From positions 248,001-312,000 of the forward strand of contig NZ_QLMJ01000002.1 of assembly GCF_003259845.1 (NCBI RefSeq): a stretch of DNA of 64,000 nt, in the 5' to 3' direction. The DNA comes from Actinoplanes lutulentus. GTDB lineage: Bacteria > Actinomycetota > Actinomycetes > Mycobacteriales > Micromonosporaceae. A program made the translations under genes and the position numbers. Below, piece by piece: positions 1 to 7,202 of this stretch; position 1 is the first letter of the stretch; every line of letters begins with the position of its first letter. A model generated the notes under the pieces. That model was given only the letters and a program-made list of their open reading frames with translations. It had not been told where the DNA came from and did no database searches.

Positions 1-59
1 CGATCTGGGTGCTGGCCGGCGTGATGCTCGCCGCGGCCGCCCTCGATCGAGGGTCATGA
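1..59 (+). CDS. 3' end of a membrane protein (partial)
   Basis: The window opens inside a reading frame (codons from base 3) that stops with TGA at 57-59. The 18 visible codons give a hydrophobic Ala/Leu/Val-rich segment followed by a short charged tail (DRGS), which looks like a last membrane helix and its cytoplasmic end. Too little is present to name a family. Confidence 0.45.
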   Translation, partial: IWVLAGVMLAAAALDRGS

Positions 60-129
60 CCTTCCCCCTAACGTGCGGTTTCGGTCACGGTTAGTACATC
101 TGATCTAATCGTGGGGTAAGGTGCGGCAC

Positions 130-753
130 ATGAGCATCGACAGCGGTGAGGGACCGAAACGCCCGATAACCGCCAAGCAGGAGCGGATCCTGGCCGTCAT
201 CCACGAGTCCATCCGCGACCGTGGGTTCCCGCCGACCGTCCGGGAGATCGGCGCGGCGGTCGGTCTGGTCTCGCCCTCCTCGGTGACGCACCACCTCAAA
301 GTCCTCGAACGGCACGGCCTGCTCCGCCGCGAACCGCACGGGTCACGGGCTGTCGACGTCCGAAGCCCGTCGACGGACCGGACCATCAGCGTTCCGGTGC
401 TCGGGGCCATCGCCGCCGGCACGCCGATCCTCGCCGAGGAGAACGTGGACGATCACCTCACGGTCTCGGCCGGGATGGTGGGTCATGGGACGTTCTTCGC
501 TCTGAACGTCAAGGGCGACTCGATGATCGACGCCGCGATCTGCGACGGGGATGTCGTGGTGGTGCGGCAGCAGCCGGTCGCGGAGAACGGCGACATCGTG
601 GCGGCGATGATCGAGGGCGAGGCGACAGTGAAGGTGTTGCGGCGGCGGGGGAGCCGGGTGGAGCTGGTGCCGCGGAACCCGGTTTATCAGGTGATTCCTG
701 GGGATGACGCGGTGGTGCTGGGCAAGGTGGTCTGCGTGATCCGGCGCCTCTGA
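130..753 (+). CDS. lexA: LexA-type repressor with self-cleaving S24 domain
   Basis: A 207-residue LexA-like repressor. Residues 10-70 form the LexA winged helix ([15 protein letters not shown], then [20 protein letters not shown]), which binds SOS operators. Residues 88-207 are the S24 peptidase fold: Ala96-Gly97 is the expected autocleavage bond, Ser131 (KGDSM) the nucleophile and Lys168 (EATVKVL) the general base, all intact, so RecA-stimulated self-cleavage should work. I start at ATG 130, with AAGG at 118-121 about 8 nt upstream; an in-frame GTG at 121 would add three residues. I see no TCGAAC-N4-GTTCGA actinobacterial SOS box upstream, so classic autoregulation is not evident. It may be a second LexA paralogue rather than the main SOS repressor. 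Confidence 0.9.
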   Translation: MSIDSGEGPKRPITAKQERILAVIHESIRDRGFPPTVREIGAAVGLVSPSSVTHHLKVLERHGLLRREPHGSRAVDVRSPSTDRTISVPVLGAIAAGTPILAEENVDDHLTVSAGMVGHGTFFALNVKGDSMIDAAICDGDVVVVRQQPVAENGDIVAAMIEGEATVKVLRRRGSRVELVPRNPVYQVIPGDDAVVLGKVVCVIRRL

Positions 754-811
754 CCGTGATCCGGCACCTTTTGTGGGGTGCGGGGTCTAGGCCGGTTGTT
801 CTGTGGTGTCA

Positions 812-897
812 GGGGCCCACGGTGGGTGCTTGGCTCGCCTGGACGGGGGCCCACGGTGGGTGCTTGGCTCGCCGGGATGGGAACCCACGGTGAGCCT
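812..897. repeat. 34-bp tandem repeat, about 2.5 copies
   Basis: Units begin at 812, 846 and 880, each with GGGGCCCACGGTGGGTGC or a close variant. The first two match almost base for base over 28 positions; the third is truncated. Each unit contains the small palindrome CCCAC-G-GTGGG, so each could fold into a short hairpin just downstream of lexA. Confidence 0.75.
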
Positions 898-1093
898 GAG
901 GGGTGACCAGGGCACACGGATCGGTTGTGTGTGACCTCGTCCATGCCATAGCCGTGATCAGGGCGCACGGAGTGATTGCGTGTTCCCTGGTCTACGCGGA
1001 TCGCCGTCAGTGTGTGCCGACGGCTACGCGGCCGTGCCGCTATTTCTCTGCCGGCGTTGAGGCCAGGCGCCTGTGCTGGTGTTCGCCCGGAGC

Positions 1094-1132
1094 GTGTCGA
1101 CTTGGGGTTCGATTCGTTCCCCGAACTCGACA
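1094..1132. repeat. Family B 39-bp palindrome, copy 1
   Basis: Begins GTGTCGACTT and ends AACTCGACA, with GGTTCGAT in the middle. The arms pair over about 11 of 13 positions. The same 39-bp layout recurs at 23106, 23167 and, inverted, at 23523. Confidence 0.8.
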
Positions 1133-1149
1133 GATCGGCCTTGGCGGAG

Positions 1150-1268
1150 TGCCGTTCTCCTGCTAGCCGGTTGTGCTAGCCGGTTGTGCCAGCTGGCTGT
1201 GCTAGCCGGCTGTGCCAATCGGTCGTGCCTGCCGATCGGTCGTGCCAGCCGGTCGGTTGGGTCGGTTG
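1150..1268. repeat. Degenerate short tandem array upstream of family A dimer
   Basis: Irregular 15-20-bp units built on GCTAGCCGGTTGTGCCAG, GCTAGCCGGCTGTGCCAA and CGATCGGTCGTGCC. It directly precedes the first family A dimer. A different GC-rich short tandem array precedes the second dimer at 23285-23353. Confidence 0.6.
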
Positions 1269-1271
1269 GGC

Positions 1272-1389
1272 GAGCCGTCGCTCAGGCATGTCATCGGACT
1301 CTCATAAGGTGGCTGGGCTACGGCTGCGAGGCCCGAGCCGTAGTTCAGACATGTCATCGCGTCCTCATAACCGTTCTGAGCTACGGCTC
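1272..1389. repeat. Family A palindrome dimer, locus 1 (118 bp)
   Basis: Two 55-bp palindromes at 1272-1326 and 1335-1389, separated by 8 nt, so the pitch is 63 bp. The second copy begins GAGCCGTAGTTCAGAC and ends GTTCTGAGCTACGGCTC, pairing at 15 of the first 16 positions. The first copy is more decayed (GAGCCGTCGCTCAGGC at its left end). The same 118-bp layout occurs at 23355-23472 and 58075-58192. Confidence 0.92.
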
Positions 1390-1466
1390 GCCTGCCTGCC
1401 CGGCCGCCTGCCCGCTGGATTAGGGGGCGGGGGGCTCAGGGCGGGGCGGCTCAGGGCGGGGTGGGG

Positions 1467-2324
1467 TCAGGTGGGGAGGCTTCGGGCTGGGCGGAATGTT
1501 ACGTCGTCCAGGTTCAGGTCGGGGTGGCTTCGGCGGCGGACTGAGGCTCGGCAGCTCCAGTGTTCGTCGAACCAGCCGCCGCCTCGGAGGACGCGGTATT
1601 CGCCGTAGATCTCGGGGTCGTATCGGTCCCAGCACCACTCCCAGGCGTTGCCGAGCATGTCGTGCAGGCCCCAGGCGTTGGGTTGTTTGCCGCCGGGTGG
1701 GTGGATGCGGTCGCCGGAGTTGGCACGGTGCCAGGCGATGTCGTCGAGAGGGCCGTATCGCGGGCCGGTGGTGCCGGCTCGGCAGGCGTGTTCCCACTCG
1801 GCTTCGGTCGGTAGCCGGTATCCGTCGGCACTTCGGTCCCAGACTATGCCGTCCCCGTCCCGGCCATTCCCGTCTTCGTCCCCGAGGGCGCCGTCCCCGA
1901 ACGCACCGGGCCTGAGGGCGCCGGGACCGAGTGCACCCGGTCTGAGAGCGTCCGGCTTGGAAGCGTCCGGCTCGGAAGCGCCCGGCTTGGAAGTGCCCGG
2001 CCTGAGCGCAGTCGCGAGTGGCGCGTTGCGGATCACCGGGCCGGTCGGGGACGACCGAGGCGACGACGACGGCGGCGGCTGGTCCGGCGTTGGTGGGAGC
2101 AGGCGGTAGGCCGGTGTCAGCCCTTCCCTCGCCGACAGCTCGTTGCAGAGGCGGATCGCGTCCCACCAGGAGACGTTCACGAGCGGCAACGATGACGACG
2201 CGGTCAGGGGGATTGATGACAGCTGGAAAGCCGCCACCTCGACCGACCACTGGCGGGAGCTTCGGCGGTCGGAGAGTGTCACCAGCCCCGCCGGGACTCG
2301 GATCAGGTTGAGGCTCGGCTCCAT
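1467..2324 (-). CDS. SUMF1/FGE-fold protein with low-complexity insert
   Basis: A 285-residue protein with the formylglycine-generating-enzyme (SUMF1) fold split by an insert. N-terminal motif VNVSWWDAIRLCNELSAREG; C-terminal motifs YRLPTEAEWEHACRAG, MLGNAWEWCWD and LRGGGWFDEHWSCRASVRRR. In true FGE the last motif holds two copper-binding cysteines (GGSYMCHRSYC type). Here the first is replaced by Asp and only one Cys remains, so formylglycine synthesis is unlikely. Between the halves lies a run of 5-residue repeats of the form [SL]xP[GD]A. The gene overlaps the wzy-like stop by 22 bp and is the last of the polysaccharide operon. It may bind or modify glycans; the substrate is unknown. Confidence 0.8.
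   Translation of the reverse strand: MEPSLNLIRVPAGLVTLSDRRSSRQWSVEVAAFQLSSIPLTASSSLPLVNVSWWDAIRLCNELSAREGLTPAYRLLPPTPDQPPPSSSPRSSPTGPVIRNAPLATALRPGTSKPGASEPDASKPDALRPGALGPGALRPGAFGDGALGDEDGNGRDGDGIVWDRSADGYRLPTEAEWEHACRAGTTGPRYGPLDDIAWHRANSGDRIHPPGGKQPNAWGLHDMLGNAWEWCWDRYDPEIYGEYRVLRGGGWFDEHWSCRASVRRRSHPDLNLDDVTFRPARSLPT
1882..2010. repeat. 15-bp in-frame tandem repeats inside the SUMF1-fold gene
   Basis: About eight imperfect 15-bp units such as GCGTCCGGCTTGGAA, GCGCCCGGCTTGGAA and GCGCCGGGCCTGAGG, encoding five-residue repeats (SKPGA, SEPDA, SKPDA, LRPGA, LGPGA). The length is a multiple of three, so expansion or loss of units keeps the frame. Confidence 0.8.
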
Positions 2325-3553
2325 GGGTGGCTGATCCTATCGGCCGGTGCCGCGTCCGGTGGGCTTGCCTGGTGGACCGCGGCCAGCACCAGCATGATCC
2401 ACATGATCCGGGCGTCGAAGTAGTCGCCGGAGAACAGGCAGGTCGCGCCGATGAAGATGCCGCAGTATGCGGACGTGCGGGCCTCGCTGCTGCGCTGTGC
2501 GCGCGGTGTACGGATGTACGCGTGCCACAGCCCGAACCACGCCAGCCCGAGCAGGGTCAGGCCGACGAAACCGCCCTCGGCGGCGACCGAGAGCGGGAGG
2601 TTGTGGACGTACCGTTCGCCTTCGCCCAGGTTCGCGATGGCGTGGAAGCCGTTGATGCCGGTGCCGAAGAGCGGGCGCTGCCAGAACAGTCGCAGCGCCC
2701 AGGCGAACAGCACGTCGCGGTCGGAGGTGTATCCCTGGCCGACGGTGGCGTCGACGAATCGGGTCTGCACGAAGTCGGCGATCACCGGGCCGGCGGTCAG
2801 CGCCACCATGATGGAGAGGACCACCAGGAAGCCGAGGGGTTTCGCGACTCGGTTCCAGCGCAGTTTGGGCCGGATCGCCACGATCGCGATGACGCCGGTG
2901 ATGGCGATGGCCGCCAGGCCGCCCCGGGATCCGGAGGCCAGCGCGCCGAACACGAACGCCGGGATCGGCATCAGCCAGTACAGCTTCTGGCCGCTGCGGA
3001 AGTACAGGTACAGCGATGTGATGCAGCCCAGGAACATGACGCGTACGAAGACGTTGGGGCCGCCGCCGAGAGCCGCCCACCGGCCGTTGGAGGCGTGACC
3101 ACGGCCGGATGCGGCGGCCAGGAAATAGACCCAGGCGGCGATGTGGAACAGGTGCAGGGTCATCCGGGTGACGTGGTCACGGTCCCAGTGCGCGAGCGTG
3201 TAGTAGACGAGGATCAGGAACGCGGTGGCGGCCAGGTCGCCGATCATCGGGCCGGTGATCGCGCCGGACGGCGCCCAGGAGGCGGAGAGGATCTGGTACC
3301 CGAGCAGGCCGAAGATCGGCAGGACGGCGTACCCGCCGGCGGTCCTGCCGGCCGGGCCGATTCGGTGCGCCTCCAGCATCAGGCACAGGATCAGGGTGAG
3401 GTACAGCAGGACCCGGACGTCGTTGATCACCGGGACGTCGAGGCCGAGCCGGGTCAGCACGAACCGGCCGGCCAGGGTCGCGATGAACGCGAGCACCACG
3501 ACACCGCCGGGCTTCGGCCGGGCCGGCGGCTGGTTCTCGAAGAACGGCGTCAT
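2303..3553 (-). CDS. Wzy-like O-antigen polymerase/ligase-family membrane protein
   Basis: A 416-residue integral membrane protein with about 10-12 hydrophobic segments from residue 18 on and a large loop near residues 290-330 (FWQRPLFGTGINGFHAIANLGEGERYVHN). The motif RPLFGTGINGFH matches the G-x-G-x-N-x-F/H loop of the O-antigen ligase/Wzy family, which joins lipid-linked repeat units outside the membrane. Its place after wzx-like and initiating transferase genes supports a polymerase role. ATG 3553 overlaps the stop of a 12-codon mini-ORF whose first five codons repeat this gene's own start (see 3550-3588). Sequence identity in this family is low, so polymerase versus ligase cannot be decided. 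Confidence 0.82.
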   Translation of the reverse strand: MTPFFENQPPARPKPGGVVVLAFIATLAGRFVLTRLGLDVPVINDVRVLLYLTLILCLMLEAHRIGPAGRTAGGYAVLPIFGLLGYQILSASWAPSGAITGPMIGDLAATAFLILVYYTLAHWDRDHVTRMTLHLFHIAAWVYFLAAASGRGHASNGRWAALGGGPNVFVRVMFLGCITSLYLYFRSGQKLYWLMPIPAFVFGALASGSRGGLAAIAITGVIAIVAIRPKLRWNRVAKPLGFLVVLSIMVALTAGPVIADFVQTRFVDATVGQGYTSDRDVLFAWALRLFWQRPLFGTGINGFHAIANLGEGERYVHNLPLSVAAEGGFVGLTLLGLAWFGLWHAYIRTPRAQRSSEARTSAYCGIFIGATCLFSGDYFDARIMWIMLVLAAVHQASPPDAAPADRISHPWSRAST

Positions 3554-3588
3554 GGCCGGCGCCCGGGAAAAGCGAAGAACGGCGTCAC
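3550..3588 (-). other. 12-codon mini-ORF that duplicates the wzy start
   Basis: GTG at 3588 overlaps the wzx-like stop (GTGA). The frame encodes MTPFFAFPGRRP and ends in a TGA that overlaps the wzy-like ATG at 3553 (ATGA). The 15-bp string CGAAGAACGGCGTCA occurs on the plus strand at 3538-3552 and again at 3573-3587, a 35-bp pitch. The wzy start region (MTPFF) therefore seems to have been duplicated and shifted out of frame. It could act as a relay for translational coupling between wzx and wzy. Confidence 0.65.
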
Positions 3589-4865
3589 GATCGGCCCCCG
3601 CGAAGAGAGACGACTACCAGCCGCTCGGCACGGAAGCCGAGCACCGTGGCAGCGAGACAGAAGGCGAGGACCGCGGCCGTCGACGCCGGCAGCACCAGCT
3701 GGCCGGCGTGGGTCAGCACCACCTGGACGACGAAGCAGCCCAGCAGCAGGCGGCTGATCGCGGGCCGGTCGAGCAGCGCGTCCAGGGTGGGCCGGGCCGC
3801 GTAGAACATGGCGAGCGGGATCGCCGCGACCGCGCTGATCCGCACCACCTCGGCGGCGGCGCTGAACTCGGGCCCGAGGAAACCGGCGACCAGCGCCGGG
3901 GCGAAGACGTAGAGCACGCCGGCCGCGACGGCGGCGAGCACGGCCGCGTACATCGGGAGCCGGACCAGCATCCGGCTGGTGTCACCACCTCCGGCCGAAG
4001 GATCAGCGTGAAAGAGACGGCTCAGGCGGGGGAGCAGGACCGGCGTCAGCGTGCCGAACAGCGAGCAGATCAGGGTCACCGCGGAGGAGGCGAAGCCGAC
4101 GTATCCGGCCTCCGGTCCACCGGGTAAGGCGACGGCGACGGCGAAGGTGGGATAGGTGAACAGGGCGGGCAGGGCCATGTCCCCGGGCAGCCGTCTGATT
4201 CCGTACCCGATCAAGGTGCGCAAGGTGGGGTCGGAGAGTGACCCGGCAGGGGCCGGCGGAGCCGGCGACCGGTGACGGACAGTGAGCGTTCCCCAGGCCG
4301 CGACCAAGGTCATGCCGCAGCCCTGCAGGAGCAGGAAGTCGTCGACGCGATCCGCGAGCGGGAAGACCAGGACCGGGATGAGACCGAAACCGACAGCGGC
4401 GATGGTGTTCGCGCGGGCGATCTGATGGGTGCCGCGCAGCGCCGCGACGGCCATCGCGCAGAGGCAGTTGCCGACCAGCATGATCATGATGGCGGCGACC
4501 GCGCCGGTGCCGCCGGGCAGGCCGAGAAGGCTGCTGAACTGCGGACCGAACGCGATACCGATGAGCGTGAGCCCGATCGCGACGCCGGCCTGGGCGAGGA
4601 AGGCCTGCAGGGCGAGCCGTTCCGACCCGACGCTGGCCCGCGGCAGGAAGCGATGCAGGCCCTGTCCCATTCCGATCATGGCGAGCGGCTGGAACGAGCT
4701 GACCACGCCGCGGGCGATCTGGTAGTAGGCGAAGCCGGCGACGCCACCACGGCGTGCTACCACGTAGAAGAGGAACAGGCCGATGCCGAGCACGAACCAT
4801 TGCGAGAGCAACGTGGCGGCGTAGTCACGTCGCACCGCATCGGGGATCGCGCGGAGCAGCCTCAA
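3585..4865 (-). CDS. Wzx-like polysaccharide flippase (MOP superfamily)
   Basis: A 426-residue polytopic membrane protein with roughly 12 hydrophobic segments and a basic N-terminus (MRLLRAIPDAVRRDY). The pattern of paired helices and the early segment QIARGVVSSFQPLAMIGMGQGLHRFLPRA fit Wzx/RfbX-type exporters of the MOP superfamily. These flip undecaprenyl-diphosphate-linked repeat units across the membrane. The start is TTG at 4865, overlapping the TGA of the upstream transferase gene (TTGA), so translation is coupled. It ends 32 bp before the wzy-like gene and overlaps the linking mini-ORF as GTGA. Confidence 0.85.
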   Translation of the reverse strand: MRLLRAIPDAVRRDYAATLLSQWFVLGIGLFLFYVVARRGGVAGFAYYQIARGVVSSFQPLAMIGMGQGLHRFLPRASVGSERLALQAFLAQAGVAIGLTLIGIAFGPQFSSLLGLPGGTGAVAAIMIMLVGNCLCAMAVAALRGTHQIARANTIAAVGFGLIPVLVFPLADRVDDFLLLQGCGMTLVAAWGTLTVRHRSPAPPAPAGSLSDPTLRTLIGYGIRRLPGDMALPALFTYPTFAVAVALPGGPEAGYVGFASSAVTLICSLFGTLTPVLLPRLSRLFHADPSAGGGDTSRMLVRLPMYAAVLAAVAAGVLYVFAPALVAGFLGPEFSAAAEVVRISAVAAIPLAMFYAARPTLDALLDRPAISRLLLGCFVVQVVLTHAGQLVLPASTAAVLAFCLAATVLGFRAERLVVVSLRGGRS

Positions 4866-6172
4866 CGTCGCACGTGGGCCAGATCGAGAGGGACGTCGCG
4901 CTGGAGGAGCTCGGTGGTGCGGCGGTAACCGGCCAGGGCGAGCGCGGTGAGCGCGAGGATGCGCAGGTCGGTGCCGAGGCCCCGGTTCGCCACGTACGCG
5001 AGACCGAGCGCGATCTTCCCGGGCCGGATCAGATCGTCATACGCCTTGTCCACGTCCGCATGCCCGGCGAGGATGGCACCCTCGTCGTGGAAGACGATCG
5101 ACGCCCAGTCGGTGACACCGGGCCGCACGTCGAGCAGCCGCATCTCCTCGGCCGTGTATCGCCGCACGTCGGACGGCACCTGCGGCCGCGGCCCGACCAG
5201 GCTCATGTCGCCGATCAGCACGTTGACCATCTGCGGGAGCTCGTCGAGTTTCCACCGGCGCAGGAACTTCCCGGTACGGGTGAGCCGCGGATCGTCGTCA
5301 GCCGTGGACGGACCGCCGAGCCGGGCCGCGTCGATCACCATGCTGCGGAACTTGAGCATGCCGAACGGCTGCCCGTACCGGCCGACGCGGGTGCCCCGGT
5401 AGAAGACCGGGCCGCCGTCCTCGCGCTTGATCCGCCAGGCGACGACGAGGCCGGCCGGCGCGGTGGCGGTGAGCACGGCGGAAGCGACGGCGACGTCCAT
5501 CGCCCTCTTCACGGCATCACCGCGAGCCTTCCCCACAGGCGGAGCGAGCCGACCGGTAGGTGACAACTCATGGGTATATATCCGGCTCTGCTGACCCCGG
5601 TGGATCGCTGTCGTCCCGTGCAGCACGCTTCCCGACTTCTCGTAGAACCCGTGCGCCCGCCGCTGCTGCTCGCCGGTCACCACCTTCACGGCCGGCACAC
5701 CCCGCTCGGTGAACCACCGCATCAGATGCTCGAAGAGCCGGGTCGCCACCGCGGACCCGCGCATCGACGGCACCACCACGAAGTTCATGATCTCGGCGTG
5801 CGGCAGCCCGGCGTCCGACGATCCCGGATAGGCGAGCGTCTCCACCATCCGGAAGGCGCGGGCCGGGTGCATCAGTCGCGGCATGATCTTGGGTACGGCC
5901 AGCGGCCACCGCCGCCGGACGAACTGGGCGAACAGCGCGGAGGTGTCGGTGGCGCCGCAGATGTAGCCGAGTGGTTCCCCGGTCTCCACGCTCTCGGCGA
6001 GCAGCACCACGCCGAGGCGGCTGCCGGCCGCGTGCCGGTAGAGCAGGCGCAGCACCGGCTCACCCAGCGAGGACAAGAAGCCGTCGGGCACCTCGTCGGC
6101 GTGCAGCCGGGCGATCGCGGCGAGCTGCTTCTCGGTGAACGGGCCGCTGACGATCCGGAAGCGTTCAGGCAT
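4862..6172 (-). CDS. GNAT acetyltransferase fused to initiating phosphoglycosyl transferase
   Basis: A 436-residue two-domain protein. Residues 1-205 are a GNAT fold (HAEIMNFVVVPSMRGSAVATRL, with the acetyl-CoA loop RGSAVA). Residues about 225-436 are a monotopic bacterial sugar transferase: basic patch KRAMDVAV, one membrane segment, KFRSM, the catalytic Asp-Glu of KLDELPQ, and VGPRPQ. This class moves a sugar-1-phosphate from a UDP-sugar to undecaprenyl phosphate. Acetyltransferase plus PGT recalls Neisseria PglB, but there the acetyltransferase is a left-handed beta-helix at the other end. ATG 6172 overlaps the aminotransferase stop by 8 bp; 54 upstream in-frame codons are rejected as a shadow of that gene. 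It probably N-acylates a UDP-amino sugar and loads it onto the lipid carrier. Confidence 0.88.
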   Translation of the reverse strand: MPERFRIVSGPFTEKQLAAIARLHADEVPDGFLSSLGEPVLRLLYRHAAGSRLGVVLLAESVETGEPLGYICGATDTSALFAQFVRRRWPLAVPKIMPRLMHPARAFRMVETLAYPGSSDAGLPHAEIMNFVVVPSMRGSAVATRLFEHLMRWFTERGVPAVKVVTGEQQRRAHGFYEKSGSVLHGTTAIHRGQQSRIYTHELSPTGRLAPPVGKARGDAVKRAMDVAVASAVLTATAPAGLVVAWRIKREDGGPVFYRGTRVGRYGQPFGMLKFRSMVIDAARLGGPSTADDDPRLTRTGKFLRRWKLDELPQMVNVLIGDMSLVGPRPQVPSDVRRYTAEEMRLLDVRPGVTDWASIVFHDEGAILAGHADVDKAYDDLIRPGKIALGLAYVANRGLGTDLRILALTALALAGYRRTTELLQRDVPLDLAHVRR

Positions 6173-7202
6173 CGACACTCGCCTCGATCCGGGAGAGCAG
6201 GGCCACGGCATGCTGGATGTCGGCGTGCCGGGTTTCCGGGCGTACCGGGAGGGTGACCACGTGTGCGGCCGCCCATTCGGCGTTCGGGCAGCTCCCGGGG
6301 GTGTACCCGGCGGCGGCCAGGTCGGGCCCGGCAAGCGGGTGGACCGGGGTGGTGAACCAGTCGCCGACCTCGAGACCGGCTTTCGCGGCCTCCCGCAGCA
6401 CCCGCTGCTTGTCGCCGACGATCACCGGGATCCGGTGCGGAACGTAGGGCAGATCCTGGCCGGTGACCCGGCGCCGGTGGTGTGCCTGCATCCGGCCCGC
6501 GTCGATCCGGTTCGGCAGGCGCCACCGCACGGTACGGCTCATCCGCCACCCGTACTCCGGGCTGTTCACCGGGTCCGGGGCGTAGGAGCCGGTCACCACG
6601 CCGAGGCCGGACAGCTGCCGGTAGAGCGAGCGCAGCCGCCACAGCATCCCGGTGCCGGCCGCGACCCGGTACGCCAGATATTCGGCCGCCATCATCGCCT
6701 CCCGCAGCGGCGGCGGCGAGGTGTACCGGTGGTACCGGGATCGCATCTCGGCGGCCAGGCCCGGGTCGTGCACCACCGCGGTGCCACCGACGCCGGCCAC
6801 GACCGGCTTGCCCCACTCGTACGACCAGAAGGACGCGACCGAGCCGCCCGGGGTGACCGTCCCGGGTGTCATGTGCGCGCAGTCCTCGACGACCGGGACC
6901 CCGGCGGACCGGCCGATCTCGGTGATCGCCGCCATCGGGGCCGGGATGCCGAACGTGTGCTGCGCGACGATGGCCCGGGTCCGTGGCGTGAGCAGCGCGG
7001 ACAGTCCGGCCGGGTCGATGCCGAACGTGTCCCGGGAGATGTCGGCGTACACCGGGCGGACGCCGAGGCGCAGCAGCGGCTCGACCACCGCGGCGCAGGT
7101 GTACGCCTGGATCACGATCTCGTCGCCGGGACCGGCGCCCAGGCCCTTCAGGATCGCGTGCAGCGCGACGCGGCCACGGTAGTAGTGCAGGAGAACGCTC
7201 AT
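6165..7202 (-). CDS. DegT/DnrJ/EryC1-family PLP aminotransferase (second copy)
   Basis: A 345-residue fold-type I PLP enzyme. Visible motifs are the cofactor site QAYTCAAVVEPLLRLGVRPVYADI, VVEDCAHM with its PLP-nitrogen Asp, and SYEWGKPVVAGVGG with the Schiff-base Lys. Family members aminate C3 or C4 keto-sugars on nucleotides. It is somewhat shorter than the 369-residue DegT protein two genes upstream and differs in its active-site loops, so the two probably act on different ketosugars, or one is not an aminotransferase. ATG 7202 overlaps the upstream stop (ATGA). Immediately followed by the GNAT-PGT gene, it is the likely supplier of that enzyme's amino sugar. Confidence 0.86.
   Translation of the reverse strand: MSVLLHYYRGRVALHAILKGLGAGPGDEIVIQAYTCAAVVEPLLRLGVRPVYADISRDTFGIDPAGLSALLTPRTRAIVAQHTFGIPAPMAAITEIGRSAGVPVVEDCAHMTPGTVTPGGSVASFWSYEWGKPVVAGVGGTAVVHDPGLAAEMRSRYHRYTSPPPLREAMMAAEYLAYRVAAGTGMLWRLRSLYRQLSGLGVVTGSYAPDPVNSPEYGWRMSRTVRWRLPNRIDAGRMQAHHRRRVTGQDLPYVPHRIPVIVGDKQRVLREAAKAGLEVGDWFTTPVHPLAGPDLAAAGYTPGSCPNAEWAAAHVVTLPVRPETRHADIQHAVALLSRIEASVDA

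Larger units (their letters stand above)
754..1466. repeat. Repeat-filled intergenic region between convergent lexA and the SUMF1-fold gene
   Basis: About 700 bp with no credible gene. In order it holds a 34-bp tandem repeat (812-897), a degenerate pair of repeats framed by GACCAGGG (905-912) and CCCTGGTC (985-992), a 39-bp family B palindrome (1094-1132), an array of short GC-rich units (about 1150-1268), and a family A palindrome dimer (1272-1389). The rest is low-complexity G-rich sequence. Short open frames here have skewed compositions and no ribosome binding sites. Confidence 0.75.

Noticed and set aside
60..129. SOS box upstream of lexA
   Set aside because: I looked for TCGAAC-N4-GTTCGA and close variants and saw none. 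TTAG and CTAA spaced by 10 nt is too weak to report.
1150..1268. Short repeat array considered as a CRISPR
   Set aside because: Units vary in length and sequence, there are no equal spacers, and no cas gene is in the window. The arrays at 23285-23353 and 57912-57989 fail for the same reasons.
903..1608. Several overlapping small ORFs downstream of lexA
   Set aside because: They run through the repeats, have Cys/Arg/Ser-rich compositions and no plausible start signals.
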